Part shown: piece by piece, positions 25,760-34,665 of the stretch
How positions within the stretch are numbered: position 1 is the first letter of the stretch
How the letters are laid out: each line of letters opens with the position of its first letter
Assembly (NCBI RefSeq): GCF_037969725.1
Contig: NZ_CP150203.1
Span: 3,612,001-3,676,000, forward strand
Direction of reading: 5' to 3'
Source of the DNA: Paenibacillus sp. FSL W8-0426
Lineage (GTDB): Bacteria > Bacillota > Bacilli > Paenibacillales > Paenibacillaceae
Length of the DNA: 64,000 bases
Made by a program: the position numbers and the translations under genes
The notes under the pieces: model-generated
Databases searched by the model: none
Told to the model about the DNA's origin: nothing
What the model saw: the letters and a program-made list of their open reading frames with translations, nothing else

Positions 25760-28018
25760 CTATTGCTCTTCTTGGCGAGTAAAGGTGTAGGATTGCCCTG
25801 CGGTTCCTTCAAAGGTCACGGGTCGTAAACCGGGGGCTTCCAAACGGCAAGGACCGGAAACGGTGCACTCCACCACAGCGGTTGATATTTGACCTGAATC
25901 CCACGCAAAATCAAGCGTAAAACCTCCCCGGGCTCTCAGTCCTTTAACGGTTCCATGACTCCACTCCTCAGGCAAAGCCGGCAGCAGCCGGAGGATTCCG
26001 CCGTGGCTTTGCAATAACATTTCGGTTATGCCCGCCGTTCCGCCAAAATTGCCGTCAATTTGGAAGGGCGGATGATTATCAAACAGATTAGGCAGTGTCG
26101 AATGTGCCAAGAGCGCTTTTACGTTATCGTAAGTTTGTGTCCCGTCCTGAAGTCTGGCCCAGAAATTGATAATCCAGGCCCGGCTCCATCCGGTATGTCC
26201 GCCGCCGTTCGACAATCTGCGCTCCAACGTGATCCGGGCCGCTTTAGCCAGTTCGGGCGTACGTTCCACGCTGAAGCTTTCTCCCGGGTAAAGGGCAAAC
26301 AAATGCGAGATGTGACGATGACCCGGTTCTAGCTCCTCATAATCGTTCATCCACTCCTGGATTTGGCCATAACGGCCAATTTGCGGCTGTGGAAGGCGTT
26401 CCAGAGCCGCTGCCAGTTCCTTCCGGAATGCCGCATCCATCCCGATGATTTCCGAGCTTGCGATGCAGGCCTTAAACAAAGCATCGATAATCTGAAAATC
26501 CATGGACGCCCCGGCACATAATACTCCTGTCTCACCGTTAGCGAGCATGTAGCTATTCTCAGGGGAAACAGACGGACAGGTAACAAGGCGTCCCTCTTCA
26601 TCTTCAATCAAGTAATCCAGCAGAAATAATGCCGCCTCTTTCATCGTCTCATAAGCTCGGGCAAGAAAGTGCCGGTCCTGAGTATACTCGTAATGCTCCC
26701 ACAAATGCAGGCAAAGCCAAGCCGCGCCCATCGGCCAGAAAGAAGCCGGCAGGTAGGTATCCTGGGGTGCTGTATCCCCCCAGATATCGGTATTATGATG
26801 AGCGGTGAATCCCCTGCAGCCATACATTACCTTCGCCGTTGTCCGTCCGGGCTCGCGCATGCGTTCTATTAAATCGAACAGCGGTTCATGGCATTCGGAT
26901 AGATTACCATTTTCTGCAAGCCAGTAGTTCATTTGCGCATTGATATTAATGGTGTATTTACTATCCCAAGCCGGAAGAAAACTATCGTTCCAGATCCCCT
27001 GCAGATTTGCCGGCAAGGAACCCGGCCTGCTGGAGGAGATGAGCAGGTATCGGCCATATTGGAAATAAGTTGAGATTAAACCGTGGTCGTCCTCCCCTTC
27101 ACGTATCCTGGCAAGCCGCTCGTCGGTCGGAAGCAAACTTAAATCAGCCCGCTCCGGAAGGGTCAGCTCCACCCTTGCATACAAGGCACGGTAATCGGCG
27201 GTATGCCGTTCCAGCAAATCGGAATAAGTCATTTTACTTATCGAGTCCAGCCTCCGTTTGGCCTCCAGCTCCGGATCAGGATGCCGGAAAGTCGTTCCGG
27301 CGGCAAGCATCAACGTTACCGAGTCGGCATCATTCACCAGCAAATATTCACCCACGGTCCGGCACTTGCCTTCCTCCGTGACAGCTTTTAGTACAGCATT
27401 AAACGTGCTGCCTCCTTTCCCACCGCATTCTCCGCGCATAACGAGTCCGCTCTGCTCCCATTTCTCGTTCTTTTCCAGGTAACGCCAGTTGTTTCTGTTA
27501 AACCGGGCTTTCAAGGAGATGGCATTCTTGTGATCTGCAGAGATTCGCATTATGATTGCCTGATCCGGGTAGCTAGCAAATATCTCTCTCGTATAACGGA
27601 TATCCCCGATTTTATATCGGATCCGGGATACTCCATTGTCGAGGTCAAGCTCCCTCATATAGTCCTCCGCCGGCAAATCATGATTAGCGAACGACAGGAG
27701 CAGGTCGCCAAGCGGCAGATAATGCCGCTGGGATTCGGGAAGTCCGGCCATCGCCATTCCCGCAAGCTCTTCCGCCTCACGAAGTTTTCCATCCAGAATC
27801 AACTTGCGTATCTGAGGCAAGTGGACCAGTGCATCTTCATTGTTGCGATCACGAGGTCCTCCGTACCATATAGAGTCCTCGTTCAGCGACAGTTTCTCCT
27901 CAGCTGTTCTTCCGAAGATCATGGCTCCCAATCTTCCGTTACCAACCGGGAGCGCTTCGTTCCATACGACTGCCGGCTCACGATACCATAATCGCCGGCC
28001 CGAATCTAAGCTCGCCAT
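25760..28018 (-). CDS. Glycoside hydrolase family 95, alpha-L-fucosidase-like
   Basis: 752 residues. It starts LWYREPAVVWNEALPVGNGRLGAMIFG, the invariant opening of GH95, followed by LSLNEDSIWYGGPRDR. The (alpha/alpha)6 catalytic domain carries NINAQMNYWLAENGNLSECHEPLF, FTAHHNTDIWGD (about 404-415), the EW-x-x-D-x-EELEPGHRHISHLFALYPG block (555-578) and the late FQIDGNFGGTAGITEMLLQS. These are the inverting fucosidase's substrate-binding Asn/His, acid and Asp positions. There is no signal peptide, so it acts in the cytoplasm on imported fucosylated oligosaccharides. Some GH95 enzymes are alpha-L-galactosidases. AAAGGGGGAGG precedes the ATG. Confidence 0.92.
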   Translation of the reverse strand: MASLDSGRRLWYREPAVVWNEALPVGNGRLGAMIFGRTAEEKLSLNEDSIWYGGPRDRNNEDALVHLPQIRKLILDGKLREAEELAGMAMAGLPESQRHYLPLGDLLLSFANHDLPAEDYMRELDLDNGVSRIRYKIGDIRYTREIFASYPDQAIIMRISADHKNAISLKARFNRNNWRYLEKNEKWEQSGLVMRGECGGKGGSTFNAVLKAVTEEGKCRTVGEYLLVNDADSVTLMLAAGTTFRHPDPELEAKRRLDSISKMTYSDLLERHTADYRALYARVELTLPERADLSLLPTDERLARIREGEDDHGLISTYFQYGRYLLISSSRPGSLPANLQGIWNDSFLPAWDSKYTININAQMNYWLAENGNLSECHEPLFDLIERMREPGRTTAKVMYGCRGFTAHHNTDIWGDTAPQDTYLPASFWPMGAAWLCLHLWEHYEYTQDRHFLARAYETMKEAALFLLDYLIEDEEGRLVTCPSVSPENSYMLANGETGVLCAGASMDFQIIDALFKACIASSEIIGMDAAFRKELAAALERLPQPQIGRYGQIQEWMNDYEELEPGHRHISHLFALYPGESFSVERTPELAKAARITLERRLSNGGGHTGWSRAWIINFWARLQDGTQTYDNVKALLAHSTLPNLFDNHPPFQIDGNFGGTAGITEMLLQSHGGILRLLPALPEEWSHGTVKGLRARGGFTLDFAWDSGQISTAVVECTVSGPCRLEAPGLRPVTFEGTAGQSYTFTRQEEQ

Positions 28019-28116
28019 GATTTCCCTCCCCCTTTATAAGTTCATTAATATAGAAACTGCGTTTCAACTGTACCCATGAATCTACCTTGAATTTTTTCGC
28101 AGACCACAGAGATTCT

Positions 28117-28827
28117 TTATATTTCATTATTCCGGTAGGCCCCTGGAGTAGTACCCGTGTATTTCTTGAATACCTTCGAGAAATAATGTTTGCTGTCGTA
28201 TCCGACCTGCTGGCCAATCGCGCTGACAGAAAGCTCGCTGTTGGACAGCAGCAGCTCCTGGGCCGCCTGGATTCGTAACATATTGAGGTAATTGATGAAG
28301 GTATGCCCGGTTTCTTTCTTAAACAAACTGCTGATATAGTTGGGATGAAGATTCATTCGCTCGGCAAGGTCGTCCAATGAAAGATCTTTGCGGAAATGAA
28401 TTTGGATATACGTGAGGATCCGCTTGGCACGACAGGAATAATCCGCATCGGATTCGTTTGGCAGTTCTTCTCTTATACGCCCAAGCAGACCAGCGATTTC
28501 GCCTTTGTCTATCGGCTTTAGCAGATAGTCCACCACGCCAGTTCGAAGCGCTCTGCGCACATATTCAAATTCATCATAACCTGTCAGAATAATGAAACGG
28601 TCGCACCATCCGCCGAGTTTGATTTCCTCAATCAGCTCAAAGCCGTTTTTCTCCGGCATATTCAGATCTGTAATGGTTACATCGGGCATATAGTCCTTCA
28701 TCAGGTCAAGCGCATCATAAGCATTTGTTGCCTTACGGACCTCGGTTCCCAAGGGAGCGACTTCCTGCACAATTTTAACCAGCCCGCTTAAGATTAGCGG
28801 CTCATCGTCAACTGTCAATACCTTCAT
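28117..28827 (-). CDS. YesN-type response regulator with AraC DNA-binding domain
   Basis: 236 residues. The receiver domain (1-115) has DDE at 7-9, phosphoacceptor Asp54 in ITDLNMPEKNGFELI and the late Lys (LLKPIDK). An AraC double helix-turn-helix fills residues about 130-236 (LSLDDLAERMNLHPNYISSLFKKETG and VGYDSKHYFSKVFKKYTGTTP). It lacks the long central region of typical YesN (about 370-530 residues), so it is a compact form. The cognate kinase is most likely the YesM-like protein at 30742-32493, with the binding protein gene in between. Confidence 0.9.
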   Translation of the reverse strand: MKVLTVDDEPLILSGLVKIVQEVAPLGTEVRKATNAYDALDLMKDYMPDVTITDLNMPEKNGFELIEEIKLGGWCDRFIILTGYDEFEYVRRALRTGVVDYLLKPIDKGEIAGLLGRIREELPNESDADYSCRAKRILTYIQIHFRKDLSLDDLAERMNLHPNYISSLFKKETGHTFINYLNMLRIQAAQELLLSNSELSVSAIGQQVGYDSKHYFSKVFKKYTGTTPGAYRNNEI

Positions 28828-28893
28828 CCCGGCTCCCCTCCCCTTTCGTTATGCTAAAACTACGGCTTTAACCTTTGATCCTGTATATGAATA

Positions 28894-28929
28894 AAGTTCG
28901 ATAGGGACGCTGATATCCCTATCGAACTT
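28894..28929. other. 14-bp perfect stem just after the binding-protein stop
   Basis: AAGTTCGATAGGGA (28894-28907) and its complement (28916-28929) with an eight-base loop lie six bases beyond the stop of the binding-protein gene. No T-run follows on the minus strand, so partial termination or mRNA protection between the binding protein and the regulator gene is likely. Confidence 0.65.
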
Positions 28930-28935
28930 CTTCAT

Positions 28936-30510
28936 TTATTTAACAAACAAATCCTTCTTCTTCTGATAAACCTCGTTTGCCCAATCCACAAGACGCTGCA
29001 GACCCATGTTCTCGGCATTGTTGATCATGGCTTCATAATTGGCCACGGCTTCTTCTTCCGATTGGGCCAGATATATTTTTACTTTTTCATTTTTAATCAT
29101 TTCGTCGATTTTTGTTTTCATCGTCTTCTCCTCGGAATCAGGCTGCGTTTGAATCAATCCTATTTCCGGTTTATAGACGGTTACAGCTTTTCTCTCCATC
29201 AAAGCCTGCGTCTTCTGGGTTCCCGGAACATAACCCTGCAGCCCTTCCATGACTCCGTCGTTGTACAAATACCACCACTTAATCCCGTTGTTGTTAATGA
29301 AATCGGCATCGGAAGGAGAGTATTTCAAATCCGGATATCCCTTGTCATTCCATGTCCAATGCTCGCCTTCGACGCCAAACATGGTTAGTTTTTTGCCTTC
29401 GTCGCTGGCCAGGTATTGGAGGAACTTAATCGATGCCTCCGGATCCTTGTTTTTTTTCGTAATAAACGTACCCGCAAAGCCTAGTCCGGTGCTTACGATC
29501 TTGGTATTTTCGGACAAGGCGCTCGGCAGCATTTTGAACGTGTAAGGTTTTCCGTCGCTTTTGGCTTTAATGTTATCCGTGTCTGCCACAGCGACAGTAT
29601 GACTGTGAGCAAATGCTTTACCGCTTAATGCGTACTGATCGTCAATCTGATCGTTGGTGTAAGCATAGTTTTCGCCCAGAATATATCCACTGCGATAAAG
29701 GCTATTCATAAACTTGAAGTACTCCAGCATCTCAGGCTGTCTAATGGCATAATCGATTTTTCCGTCACGTTCGTACCAGCCATCGATGAGCGCCTCTAAA
29801 CCGAACTGCTGCATAAAATACTGCTCGATCCAGTCTTTATCCATGATCAAAGGAATCATATCCGGGTATTTCTCTTTAACCCTGCCCAATACCTTGACGA
29901 AATCATCGACCGATTGAATGGGCGGATTGCCTAATTCCTTCAGGATATCCTCCCTTACGGCTATACCGGGATTTCCATCGCTGCCGATCGCGTATTTATT
30001 TTTACTCATTTCCTCCTGGGTCGCAAAAGAGTTCCGGACGGTATAGAAATTGCCGTCATCCATCGTATGGATCGCTTTTCTCGTATCGTCTATTTTAAAG
30101 TCAGGCGCATACTTCTCGATCAGCTCGTTCCAGGGATAAGACAGCTTGGAATCGGACATGCGGTCAATATTGGCATAGGTGAACACCAGATCCGGCAGGT
30201 CACCGGAAGAAATCATTAAGGGAAGCTGTTTATCGTCCGTAGCCACTGTTACTTTGAGCTTCACGCCCGTTTTTTCCGTAATCTTCTCGGCGACCGGCCC
30301 TTTCCATTCTTTAACCGGATACCAGGAGGCGTCGATGAATAAGGAGAGTTCCTTGACTTCCCCGTTATCCGCCGAGGACTGACTCTCAGTCTCCGCCCCT
30401 GCGCTCTGGCCAGGATTGTTATTGCCGCTGCCGCAGGCAGACAATAACACGGTTAGCATAACTATGCTAAGTGACAAAAGCAGTGCTTTCTTCCCCTTTT
30501 TCTTTTTCAT
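28936..30510 (-). CDS. Extracellular solute-binding lipoprotein of the fucosidase locus
   Basis: 524 residues. MKKKKGKKALLLSLSIVMLTVLLSAC is a lipoprotein signal with lipobox LSAC; the ATG follows GGAGGGG. The mature protein shows the LplA-like family-1 pattern (ISSGDLPDLVFTYANIDR, WTWNDKGYPDLKYS, QKTQALMERKAV). It should deliver oligosaccharide to the LplB/YtcP pair encoded at 32570-34453. Unlike the usual order it follows the permease and kinase genes and has its own upstream regulatory region of 231 bp, with a repeated 40-bp element and a 23-bp palindrome. Confidence 0.9.
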   Translation of the reverse strand: MKKKKGKKALLLSLSIVMLTVLLSACGSGNNNPGQSAGAETESQSSADNGEVKELSLFIDASWYPVKEWKGPVAEKITEKTGVKLKVTVATDDKQLPLMISSGDLPDLVFTYANIDRMSDSKLSYPWNELIEKYAPDFKIDDTRKAIHTMDDGNFYTVRNSFATQEEMSKNKYAIGSDGNPGIAVREDILKELGNPPIQSVDDFVKVLGRVKEKYPDMIPLIMDKDWIEQYFMQQFGLEALIDGWYERDGKIDYAIRQPEMLEYFKFMNSLYRSGYILGENYAYTNDQIDDQYALSGKAFAHSHTVAVADTDNIKAKSDGKPYTFKMLPSALSENTKIVSTGLGFAGTFITKKNKDPEASIKFLQYLASDEGKKLTMFGVEGEHWTWNDKGYPDLKYSPSDADFINNNGIKWWYLYNDGVMEGLQGYVPGTQKTQALMERKAVTVYKPEIGLIQTQPDSEEKTMKTKIDEMIKNEKVKIYLAQSEEEAVANYEAMINNAENMGLQRLVDWANEVYQKKKDLFVK

Positions 30511-30536
30511 AAAACCCCTCCAGCATCGATTTTTTG

Positions 30537-30559
30537 ATATTAAAGCAGTGCTTTAATAT
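30537..30559. promoter_or_regulatory. 23-bp perfect palindrome in the binding-protein leader
   Basis: ATATTAAAGCA-G-TGCTTTAATAT with arms 30537-30547 and 30549-30559, 27 bases upstream of the binding-protein ATG. The 13-base core AAAGCAGTGCTTT recurs at 30477-30489 inside the signal-peptide codons. It could be an operator or an mRNA structure close to the ribosome binding site. Confidence 0.55.
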
Positions 30560-30583
30560 TAGGTTGGTGATGAACAGGACCAT

Positions 30584-30599
30584 ATTAAATCGCTTACAA
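30584..30599. promoter_or_regulatory. cre-like site upstream of the binding-protein gene
   Basis: Read on the minus strand TTGTAAGCGATTTAAT fits the CcpA consensus WTGNNARCGNWWWCAW at 15 of 16 positions, missing the C. It is a weak candidate by itself. Confidence 0.35.
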
Positions 30600-30686
30600 G
30601 AACAAAGTGACGATTCCGCCATTTAGCATGTCTTTATGCGGCCGGTTCTGTTATGTCTTAAGTTTAATCTGCGGTGGAGGAGTCCG

Positions 30687-30726
30687 GTAAGCCAACATCC
30701 TTAAGAAAGCGTTGTCATTTTTTAAG
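30687..30726 (-). promoter_or_regulatory. 40-bp conserved regulatory element, copy upstream of the binding-protein gene
   Basis: About 33 of 40 bases match 34502-34541, including CTTAAGAAAGCGTT and a TTTAAG flank. The centre, on the minus strand ATGACAACGCTTTCTT, also fits a CcpA cre site at 15 of 16 positions. The two copies lie upstream of the two promoters expected in this locus. Confidence 0.65.
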
Positions 30727-30741
30727 GAGTTTCAATTGGAA

Positions 30742-32493
30742 TTACGATTCTCCCAGCTTTTTAGGTACAACAAGGGTAAGACAGGTTCCGCTGCCCTGAA
30801 CGCTATCCAGGATCAAGTCAGAGCCCTCTCCATAAAACGACTTTATCCTTTCACTGACGTTGTATAGGCCTACGCCTCCTTCCATCTCATCGATCTGATG
30901 CAAAGATTCGCTCGCACCGGATAATCTTGAACGAAGGGCCTGCAGTTTGTCTTCGGGTATTCCCATTCCGCTGTCTGAAATACGGATGCGCATTTCTTCT
31001 GCATCCTCCGTTGCCTGCAGTTTGATATGAACCGGCCTCAAGGTCGAGGAAGCCCCGTGGACGATACTGTTTTCGACCAAAGGCTGAAGGATAAAGCGCG
31101 GACAAGGAACATGCTCCGTATCCATATGAATGTCAATTTCAATGGAAAGCCTGTCCTGCAGCCGCATCTTATGAATATTGAGATAGAAGATCACGGTTTC
31201 GATTTCGCGGGCAAGAACGGTATGATCCTCTTTGGATGACAGGCTGTAACGCATCAGCTTCCCGAACCAATAAGAAATGTCGGCCACTTCTTTATCATGG
31301 TTTGATTCGGCAAGCATTCGGATTGTCTCCAGCGTGTTATAGAGAAAATGCGGTTTAATTTGTGCCTGCAGCACTTTATACGCAGCCTCTTTATTCCTCA
31401 GTTCGGCACGGTGTACGTTGTTGATCAATTCGTCCATACGCTGAATCATAGCATTATAAGTGCTGGTCAAAAAACCGATTTCATCCTGCCGGCCCAGTTT
31501 ATCATGTTTGCTGATGTACTGCTTCATGTTGTTATCATTCAAATGGCGCATATGCCGGGCCAGCCGGAGAATACGTTTTGCCAGTGTTGAGGCAAGAGCA
31601 TAGTAGGCAAAGGACATGGACAGCAAAAGGATAACGATCGTTGAAATCATAATGATTCCTTTTCGTTTAACCGAATGAAACACCTCATCCACGCTGCCGA
31701 TAACGACGATCCGTGCGCCGAGCTCCTCGACGTCCAGCTGGTTTACAATCGTGTTTCGGTTAATGAAATAGGTTTTCTCCTCTTGGTCGTCACTCAGCTG
31801 TTTCCTTGTAACTTCATCCACTTGGATACCGGTCTCTTTAATAGCCTCCCGCACTCCCAGCTTCGGCAGCAGAAGGGCATTCCAGTTATCACCGCTCCCC
31901 GTCGCCTTGTAAAATCTGCTTATAAGACCACTATTGATCCGGAGCTCAAGAAGGCCGATAATTTCGGTGAAATCCGTGTTGTAAAGATTCTGATAGAACA
32001 CGAGGGGCGGCGGAGACGCTCCATAATCGGACATAATCCACACTCCATGGCCCGGCTTCAGCCCGCTTGCCATCTTTTTTACCTCTGGCGAGAGGGTTGA
32101 AATATCCAGAAAGCGGTCGGAGATCGGCAAAGTCTGCGGTTTCGTTTTATAGATTTTAAACGACTCGATTTCATTATTGTTAAACAGGGAATGGGAGATA
32201 ATCGGACTAATGTAACGGTTGTAGGCATAAATGCTTTCCGAATCCGAAGTGTATAGCCCTCCCAAATAATCCGTTACATAAGGGTTATATTGCAGATAAC
32301 GTTGGATCGAACTGATCCGGACAAGATCCGCCTTCATGTTTGAGTAGGCTTGTTCCAGGATTTTCTGCCGACTTTCGACTAACTGCTGGGTAAGATTCCC
32401 ATAGATTTGCACGTAGTAGTAATAACCGAACGTCACGACCGGTATAAAAATTAAAATGACGTATCCCCAAATGATTTTTCTGACGATGCTCAT
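30742..32493 (-). CDS. YesM-type sensor histidine kinase of the fucosidase locus
   Basis: 583 residues from the ATG at 32493 (AGGGGG nine bases upstream). A first membrane helix (about 8-28) is followed by an extracellular sensor region to about 270, a second helix (IIMISTIVILLLSMSFAYYAL), a HAMP linker, then the His_kinase domain with LQAQIKPHFLYNTLETIRML containing the phospho-His. The ATPase has the N box (QPLVENSIVHG) and G box (DSGMGIPEDKL). It senses an extracellular sugar or envelope signal and phosphorylates an AraC-type partner, here presumably the regulator at 28117. Confidence 0.92.
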   Translation of the reverse strand: MSIVRKIIWGYVILIFIPVVTFGYYYYVQIYGNLTQQLVESRQKILEQAYSNMKADLVRISSIQRYLQYNPYVTDYLGGLYTSDSESIYAYNRYISPIISHSLFNNNEIESFKIYKTKPQTLPISDRFLDISTLSPEVKKMASGLKPGHGVWIMSDYGASPPPLVFYQNLYNTDFTEIIGLLELRINSGLISRFYKATGSGDNWNALLLPKLGVREAIKETGIQVDEVTRKQLSDDQEEKTYFINRNTIVNQLDVEELGARIVVIGSVDEVFHSVKRKGIIMISTIVILLLSMSFAYYALASTLAKRILRLARHMRHLNDNNMKQYISKHDKLGRQDEIGFLTSTYNAMIQRMDELINNVHRAELRNKEAAYKVLQAQIKPHFLYNTLETIRMLAESNHDKEVADISYWFGKLMRYSLSSKEDHTVLAREIETVIFYLNIHKMRLQDRLSIEIDIHMDTEHVPCPRFILQPLVENSIVHGASSTLRPVHIKLQATEDAEEMRIRISDSGMGIPEDKLQALRSRLSGASESLHQIDEMEGGVGLYNVSERIKSFYGEGSDLILDSVQGSGTCLTLVVPKKLGES

Positions 32494-32569
32494 GGTTCGA
32501 GACCCCCTGCGCCGCATAGTTCTCTTTAAAATACCATAAGCCAAGAGGGTTCAATACTCGTTTTCGGAA

Positions 32570-33451
32570 TCAGCCTTTAACGGAACCGAGCATGATGCCA
32601 TGCACAAAATACTTCTGCAGGAAAGGATACACGCAAATAATCGGCACAATGGAAACGACCATCGAGGTAACCTGCAGCGAAAAGCTTGTGACCCCCGAAG
32701 CGGGACGATTGGCGACAGCGAGTGAATCCATCGGCGCATTGCTCTGGTTGATGACTTCCATCATGCGAAAAGTAAGTGTGCGAAGGCTGTCTGACTGTAC
32801 GAAATAAGCGGAATCCAGCCAGGAGTTCCATTGTCCCACACCCATAAACAGGGCCATCGTAGCCAGCAGCGGCGTTGAAACCGGCAAAATGATCTTGAAA
32901 AAGATGACAAGTTCACCTGCCCCGTCCATGTGAGCGGACTCTTTGAGTTCGCCCGGTATTTCGCGGAAAAAGGAAATGGCGATCAGCAGAAAAAAGGTGT
33001 TAAGCATAGAAGGAACAATATAAACGGCAAACGAATTCAGCAAGCCGATCGAACGAAGAACGACGTAATAGGGAATCAGACCGCCGGAAAAGTACATGGC
33101 AAAAATGATGATGGTAAAATACGTTTTGCTGAACATAAGGCCCCGGTGCGAAAGCGCGTAAGCGACCAGGCTTGTCAACAGGAGACCAAGCAGGGTTCCC
33201 AATACGGTCCGTGCGACCGTTACCAGGAAAGCGCTTAGCCACTTCGTATCTCCGAGGAACATTTTATAGTTCTCCAATGTGACGCTTCTCGGCCAAAGGT
33301 AAACGCCTCCCAGCAGCGTGTCGGTGCCTTTGTTGAAAGAGGCAATCAGAACATAATAGAACGGATATAACATGGTAAGCATGATGATAAATAAGGCAGC
33401 ATAAATGAAACTGTCAAAGAGTATATCTTTTTGCTTCTGAGTCTTTAGCAT
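32570..33451 (-). CDS. Carbohydrate ABC transporter permease, YtcP type
   Basis: 293 residues, six membrane helices, EAA loop with LKESAHMDGAGELVIFFKIILPVSTP, and the C-terminal FVHGIMLGSVKG end. The ATG follows AAAGGGGG, 15 nt after the LplB-like gene. It is the second transmembrane subunit of the importer that serves the GH95 fucosidase. Confidence 0.92.
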   Translation of the reverse strand: MLKTQKQKDILFDSFIYAALFIIMLTMLYPFYYVLIASFNKGTDTLLGGVYLWPRSVTLENYKMFLGDTKWLSAFLVTVARTVLGTLLGLLLTSLVAYALSHRGLMFSKTYFTIIIFAMYFSGGLIPYYVVLRSIGLLNSFAVYIVPSMLNTFFLLIAISFFREIPGELKESAHMDGAGELVIFFKIILPVSTPLLATMALFMGVGQWNSWLDSAYFVQSDSLRTLTFRMMEVINQSNAPMDSLAVANRPASGVTSFSLQVTSMVVSIVPIICVYPFLQKYFVHGIMLGSVKG

Positions 33452-33466
33452 GCCTGCGCCCCCTTT

Positions 33467-34453
33467 CTAGAATAAACTTGAACCCGACACCCGTTTGGCG
33501 ATGTAATTGCTGCTAAATATCAGGATTACGGAGATCACGGACTGAATGAAATCAATAGCCGCCGCATAAGAGAAACGTCCGTCACTTAAGCCGACTTTAA
33601 AAGCATAGGTTTGAACGATCTCCGAGGTGGGGTTGTTGATGCTGTTCCCGAACAAATAGGCCTGCTCAAAATTGGAACCGACCAGTCCACCGCCAAGTAT
33701 GCTTCCGATCGTCAGAACGAGGACAACAACAATTGTCCCTTTCATTCCCGGTAAGGTGATGTGGCGGATCCTTGCCAGTCTCCCCGCCCCATCTATCTCG
33801 GCAGCCTCATAAAGCGACGGGTTGATCCCGGTAATGGCCGCCAGGAAAATGATGGTCCACCAGCCCATCTCCTTCCAGATGGCACTGCCCACGGCAAATC
33901 CCCAGAAGTAGTTGGGACTCGTTAAAATATTTAACGGCTTGTCGATTAGGCCGGATTCCATCAAAGCTCTGTTGACCATGCCTACATCTGCTGACAGGAA
34001 AGCGTAAGAGACACCCACCACCACAACCCATGAAATAAAATGAGGCAGGTAACTGATCGTCTGAACGAAACGTTTGAAGCCCATGTTTTTCACTTCGTTC
34101 AGCATGATTGCAAAAAGGATCGGCGCCGGAAAAGCAAAAATGACCTTCAAGAAGCTTAATACCAGCGTATTTCGAACAATATTCCCAAACTGATAATCAT
34201 GAATAAATTCATTGAAGTATTTGAATCCGACCCACTCGCTTGTGAAAATCCCTTTGATCCCGTCCGAAATTCTGTAATCCTTAAAAGCCATCAGGATACC
34301 GAACATCGGCGTATAGGAGAATATCAGCAGGAATATCATGCCGAGTCCGACAAAAAGATGCAGCACCTTTTGTTTTTTGAAACGCTTCCATAAAGACGTA
34401 CGCCTTCCTGCTTTAGAAGCGGGAAGGGTTGGGAATTGTGTATTTATCTCCAT
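33467..34453 (-). CDS. Carbohydrate ABC transporter permease, LplB type
   Basis: 328 residues from the ATG at 34453, which has GGAGGAG at the right distance. The frame is open to 34720 but that extension overlaps the divergent promoter region and lacks a ribosome binding site. First-helix region HLFVGLGMIFLLIFSYTPMFGILMAF, EAA loop SLYEAAEIDGAGRLARIRHITLPG, and C-terminal SNYIAKRVSGSSLF are typical. It heads the locus, 48 bp downstream of the 40-bp conserved element. Confidence 0.92.
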   Translation of the reverse strand: MEINTQFPTLPASKAGRRTSLWKRFKKQKVLHLFVGLGMIFLLIFSYTPMFGILMAFKDYRISDGIKGIFTSEWVGFKYFNEFIHDYQFGNIVRNTLVLSFLKVIFAFPAPILFAIMLNEVKNMGFKRFVQTISYLPHFISWVVVVGVSYAFLSADVGMVNRALMESGLIDKPLNILTSPNYFWGFAVGSAIWKEMGWWTIIFLAAITGINPSLYEAAEIDGAGRLARIRHITLPGMKGTIVVVLVLTIGSILGGGLVGSNFEQAYLFGNSINNPTSEIVQTYAFKVGLSDGRFSYAAAIDFIQSVISVILIFSSNYIAKRVSGSSLF

Positions 34454-34501
34454 ATGCGCTCCTCCTTTTAATTCTAGTCTATCCCGGAGGATGCAGCTGA
34501 A

Positions 34502-34541
34502 GTAAGTCCACATTCTTAAGAAAGCGTTATCAAAATTTAAG
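34502..34541 (-). promoter_or_regulatory. 40-bp conserved regulatory element, copy upstream of the permease operon
   Basis: Matches 30687-30726 at about 33 of 40 positions without gaps. The core on the minus strand, TTGATAACGCTTTCTT, is 15 of 16 to the cre consensus, but conservation extends on both sides (GTAAG, CTTAAG, TTTAAG), which suggests a response-regulator or promoter element beyond CcpA binding. Confidence 0.65.
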
Positions 34542-34665
34542 AAAGGCTGCTCACTCTTAGACAACATCTGTCCATGTTCAAGCAACGTCAAGCTATGGCT
34601 GAATACGCATTTATCGTTTAAGTTCATTGTAGCTATTTTGAAAACAGGATTAGAAAGGAAGCGAG

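Noticed and set aside
25615..25812. 66-codon N-terminal extension of the fuconolactonase-like gene
   Set aside because: The extension is not family-like, and an ideal AAAGGAGGTG precedes the internal ATG at 25614.
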